This document shows positions 62,087 to 64,000 of a stretch of DNA of 64,000 nt, piece by piece (the stretch's first letter is position 1; the number at the start of each line of letters is the position of its first letter). This DNA comes from Chryseobacterium wanjuense. Lineage in GTDB: Bacteria > Bacteroidota > Bacteroidia > Flavobacteriales > Weeksellaceae. Below the pieces are notes generated by a model. It worked only from the letters and a program-made list of their open reading frames with translations, made no database searches and was not told the origin of the DNA. A program made the translations under genes and the position numbers. The stretch spans positions 124,001 to 188,000 of the forward strand of contig NZ_FOIU01000001.1 in the NCBI RefSeq assembly GCF_900111495.1, read 5' to 3'.

Positions 62087-63088
62087 ATGAAAAATTTTGA
62101 AATATCGGTGCTGGATCTTGCTCCCGTAAAACAGGATAAGACCATTCACGATACTTTTCAGGACAGTTTATCTTTAGCAAACCATACTGAAAATTTAAAT
62201 TATAAAAGATTCTGGCTCGCTGAACATCACAATATGGAAAGCATTGCCAGTTCTGCAACTTCGGTTCTGATTGGTTTCATTGCCAACGGGACAAAAAAAA
62301 TCAGAGTAGGATCGGGAGGAATTATGCTTCCGAATCACAGCTCATTAGTCATTGCAGAACAATTTGGGACTTTAGAATCACTTTTTCCCGGAAGAATCGA
62401 TCTCGGTTTGGGAAGAGCTCCCGGAACCGATGGATTAACGGCGCAAGCGTTGGGACGAAATCCTGCCATTATCAACGAACAATTTCCACGACAAATCTTA
62501 GAATTGCAAAAATATTTCTCCAAAGAGAATCGTGACGCATTAGTTCGTGCCATTCCAGGGGAAGGATTGGATATTCCGATGTATATTTTGGGTTCGAGTA
62601 CAGACAGTGCCTGGTTGGCAGCTGAATTGGGACTTCCATACGCTTTTGCCGGGCATTTTGCTCCGGAACAGATGGAAATGGCTTTCAGTATTTACAGAGA
62701 GCATTTCGAGCCTTCAAAACATTTGGATAAACCTTACATTATTGCCTGTGTAAACGGGGTAGCGGCTGAAACCACCGAAGAGGCACACAGAATTTCGACA
62801 ACTTTATTTCAGGCATTCATTAATATTGTGAGAAACGACAGAAAACCTTTTGCTCCGCCGGTTGATGATATGGATGACATCTGGTCACCTATGGAAAAAT
62901 CAATGGTTTTGCAGAAATTGAGATATACTTTTATAGGAAATCAATCTGAAATTGAAGAAAAGCTGAAAAATTTTCAGGAGAAATTCAATGTAGACGAATT
63001 AATGATTAATTCTCACATTTACGACCATCAGAAAAGATTGGAATCGTATGAAATTATCAGAAAGGCAAAAGATTCATTATTTAATTAA
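62087..63088 (+). CDS. LLM class flavin-dependent oxidoreductase
   Basis: A 333-residue bacterial luciferase-like monooxygenase (FMN). FEISVLDLAPVKQDKT is the first strand, RFWLAEHHNMESIASSATSVLIG and IRVGSGGIMLPNHSSLVIAEQFGTLESLFPGRIDLGLGRAPGTDGLT form the typical front of the family, and YILGSSTDSAWLAAELGLPYAFAGHF continues it. The frame opens earlier at a TTG, but the ATG at 62087 matches the family edge. Substrate unknown. It is a lone gene with its own promoter. Confidence 0.9.
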   Translation: MKNFEISVLDLAPVKQDKTIHDTFQDSLSLANHTENLNYKRFWLAEHHNMESIASSATSVLIGFIANGTKKIRVGSGGIMLPNHSSLVIAEQFGTLESLFPGRIDLGLGRAPGTDGLTAQALGRNPAIINEQFPRQILELQKYFSKENRDALVRAIPGEGLDIPMYILGSSTDSAWLAAELGLPYAFAGHFAPEQMEMAFSIYREHFEPSKHLDKPYIIACVNGVAAETTEEAHRISTTLFQAFINIVRNDRKPFAPPVDDMDDIWSPMEKSMVLQKLRYTFIGNQSEIEEKLKNFQEKFNVDELMINSHIYDHQKRLESYEIIRKAKDSLFN

Positions 63089-63108
63089 AAACAAAAATTA
63101 GTAGAATT

Positions 63109-63241
63109 TTTTACACATAAGTCACGTAAGCATAAAAACTAAAAATTCATGAATAGAATACATTAGAACGAAAATTAAAAATTTATATGTTCTAAATATT
63201 TTCAAAGTCTATGGCTAAACTCATGTGACTTATGTGTAAAA
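63109..63241. repeat. Intergenic element with perfect 17-base inverted ends
   Basis: TTTTACACATAAGTCAC at 63109-63125 and GTGACTTATGTGTAAAA at 63225-63241 are perfect inverse complements. Inside, TTAGAAC and GTTCTAA at about 63163 and 63189 also pair. It has no coding capacity. The right-hand end's first 13 bases recur at 41761. Confidence 0.75.
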
Positions 63242-63324
63242 TGAATTTTTGAAACTTTTATTGTTAAAATGTAAGGTTAAAAACAAACCATTTATATTAA
63301 TTGGAAGATGCCTTTTTTTATGAG

Positions 63325-63332
63325 TATCTTTG
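63325..63332 (+). promoter_or_regulatory. -7 element of the ribB gene
   Basis: TATCTTTGC, a clear TAnnTTTG match, 23 bases before the ATG at 63355. No FMN-riboswitch-like folding sequence is seen in the short leader. Confidence 0.65.
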
Positions 63333-63354
63333 CAAAAATTTTTAAAAAGTAAAA

Positions 63355-64000
63355 ATGTCTGATATTAAATTAAATACTATTCCAGAGGCTATCGAAGACC
63401 TTAAAAATGGTAAAATAATCATAGTAGTAGATGATGAAGACAGAGAAAATGAAGGTGATTTTCTTTGTGCTGCAGAGCTGACAACACCGGAAATCATCAA
63501 CTTCATGGCATTGCACGGAAGAGGATTGATCTGCATGCCGCTTCCTGAAAAAAGATGTGATGAGCTGGGATTGGAGATCATGGTAAGCAGAAGCAGCGAC
63601 CCGAAAGAAACGGCTTTCACCGTATCGGTTGATCTTCTTGGAAACGGAACTTCTACCGGAATTTCTGCTGCAGACAGAGCAAAAACGATCTTAGCCTTGA
63701 TGGATGAAAAATCGAAGCCGACAGATTTCATGAGACCGGGGCATATTTTCCCGCTTCGTGCAAAAAAAGGCGGAGTACTGAAAAGAGCTGGACACACGGA
63801 AGCTGCGATCGACCTTACTAGTCTTGCAGGGTTGAAAGAAGGTGGAGTAATTTGTGAAATTATGAACGAGGACGGAACAATGTCAAGACTTCCGGAATTG
63901 TATGCTTTTGCCCAGAAGCATGATATGAAAATCGTTTCCATCGAAGATTTGATTCATTATCAGCTTAAAAAAGGAAATCTTATCGAAAGAATTGAAGAAA
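63355..64000 (+). CDS. ribB: 3,4-dihydroxy-2-butanone-4-phosphate synthase, 3' partial
   Basis: It converts ribulose-5-phosphate to dihydroxybutanone phosphate and formate in riboflavin synthesis. Translation starts [19 protein letters not shown] at 63355 and runs open to the right edge. Landmarks: [13 protein letters not shown] (acidic loop, metal site), [39 protein letters not shown], and [28 protein letters not shown]. The 215 visible codons already reach past the RibB domain into [11 protein letters not shown], so a fused GTP cyclohydrolase II (RibBA) may follow. Confidence 0.95.
   Translation, partial: MSDIKLNTIPEAIEDLKNGKIIIVVDDEDRENEGDFLCAAELTTPEIINFMALHGRGLICMPLPEKRCDELGLEIMVSRSSDPKETAFTVSVDLLGNGTSTGISAADRAKTILALMDEKSKPTDFMRPGHIFPLRAKKGGVLKRAGHTEAAIDLTSLAGLKEGGVICEIMNEDGTMSRLPELYAFAQKHDMKIVSIEDLIHYQLKKGNLIERIEE

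Noticed and set aside
63342..63941. 199-residue frame on the minus strand over the ribB region
   Set aside because: It is the antisense shadow of ribB, whose plus-strand translation matches the family; the minus frame has a low-complexity, Ser-rich composition.

Overview
The window is chromosomal DNA of an AT-rich member of the Bacteroidota, most likely a Flavobacteriia/Weeksellaceae organism close to Chryseobacterium. The evidence is the low GC content, promoters of the TAnnTTTG (-7) type, T9SS C-terminal sorting domains ending in KILKD or KKFIKE, flavobacterial families (DUF4403, DUF5103, multi-domain GEVED/Fn3 surface proteins), and the near absence of Shine-Dalgarno sites. The genus is an inference from protein style. 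Both ends cut a gene: a type II NADH dehydrogenase at the left and ribB at the right.

Layout. 1-5.2 kb: ndh, trmD, an EEP-family nuclease, an Lrp regulator, deoC, dusB. 5.3-13.6 kb: two very large envelope proteins on the minus strand flanking two small T9SS cargo proteins. 13.7-18.2 kb: a fused pyrE-pyrF (UMP synthase) with a eukaryote-type decarboxylase motif, DUF1232, two thioredoxin-fold proteins, aroC. 18.2-23.6 kb: a polytopic membrane protein, several small lipoproteins, a GT2 glycosyltransferase and two unannotated small membrane ORFs. 24.0-27.8 kb: a 1257-residue modular T9SS surface protein with a triplicated unit. 27.8-29.3 kb: a gene-poor stretch with repeated terminator hairpins that look like short RNAs, ending in tRNA-Cys. 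29.4-35.9 kb: RDD, DUF4403, folB, nadA, gmk, yicC, miaA. 35.9-36.6 kb: an orphan GIY-YIG-like protein. 36.8-44.0 kb: a complete tripartite RND efflux operon with its TetR regulator and four copies of one palindromic operator. 45.2-51.4 kb: a trehalose locus (AraC regulator, MFS permease, cytoplasmic trehalase, TonB-dependent receptor). 51.5-64 kb: metallo-hydrolase, DUF5103, a ParE-like toxin-antitoxin pair, hemH, a Nfu protein with a doubled N-terminal domain, gamma carbonic anhydrase, a PIF1-like helicase, a three-gene lipoprotein operon, an LLM oxidoreductase and ribB.

Most genes are ordinary housekeeping genes. The parts that repay attention are the short-RNA-like units at 21.5 and 28.0-29.2 kb, the TetR operator set, the eukaryote-like UMP synthase, the barrel proteins at 5.3-13.6 kb (one resembling an M1 peptidase without its zinc motif), the GIY-YIG orphan, and several families of dispersed intergenic repeats with inverted ends. 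No phage, plasmid, transposase or CRISPR array was seen.
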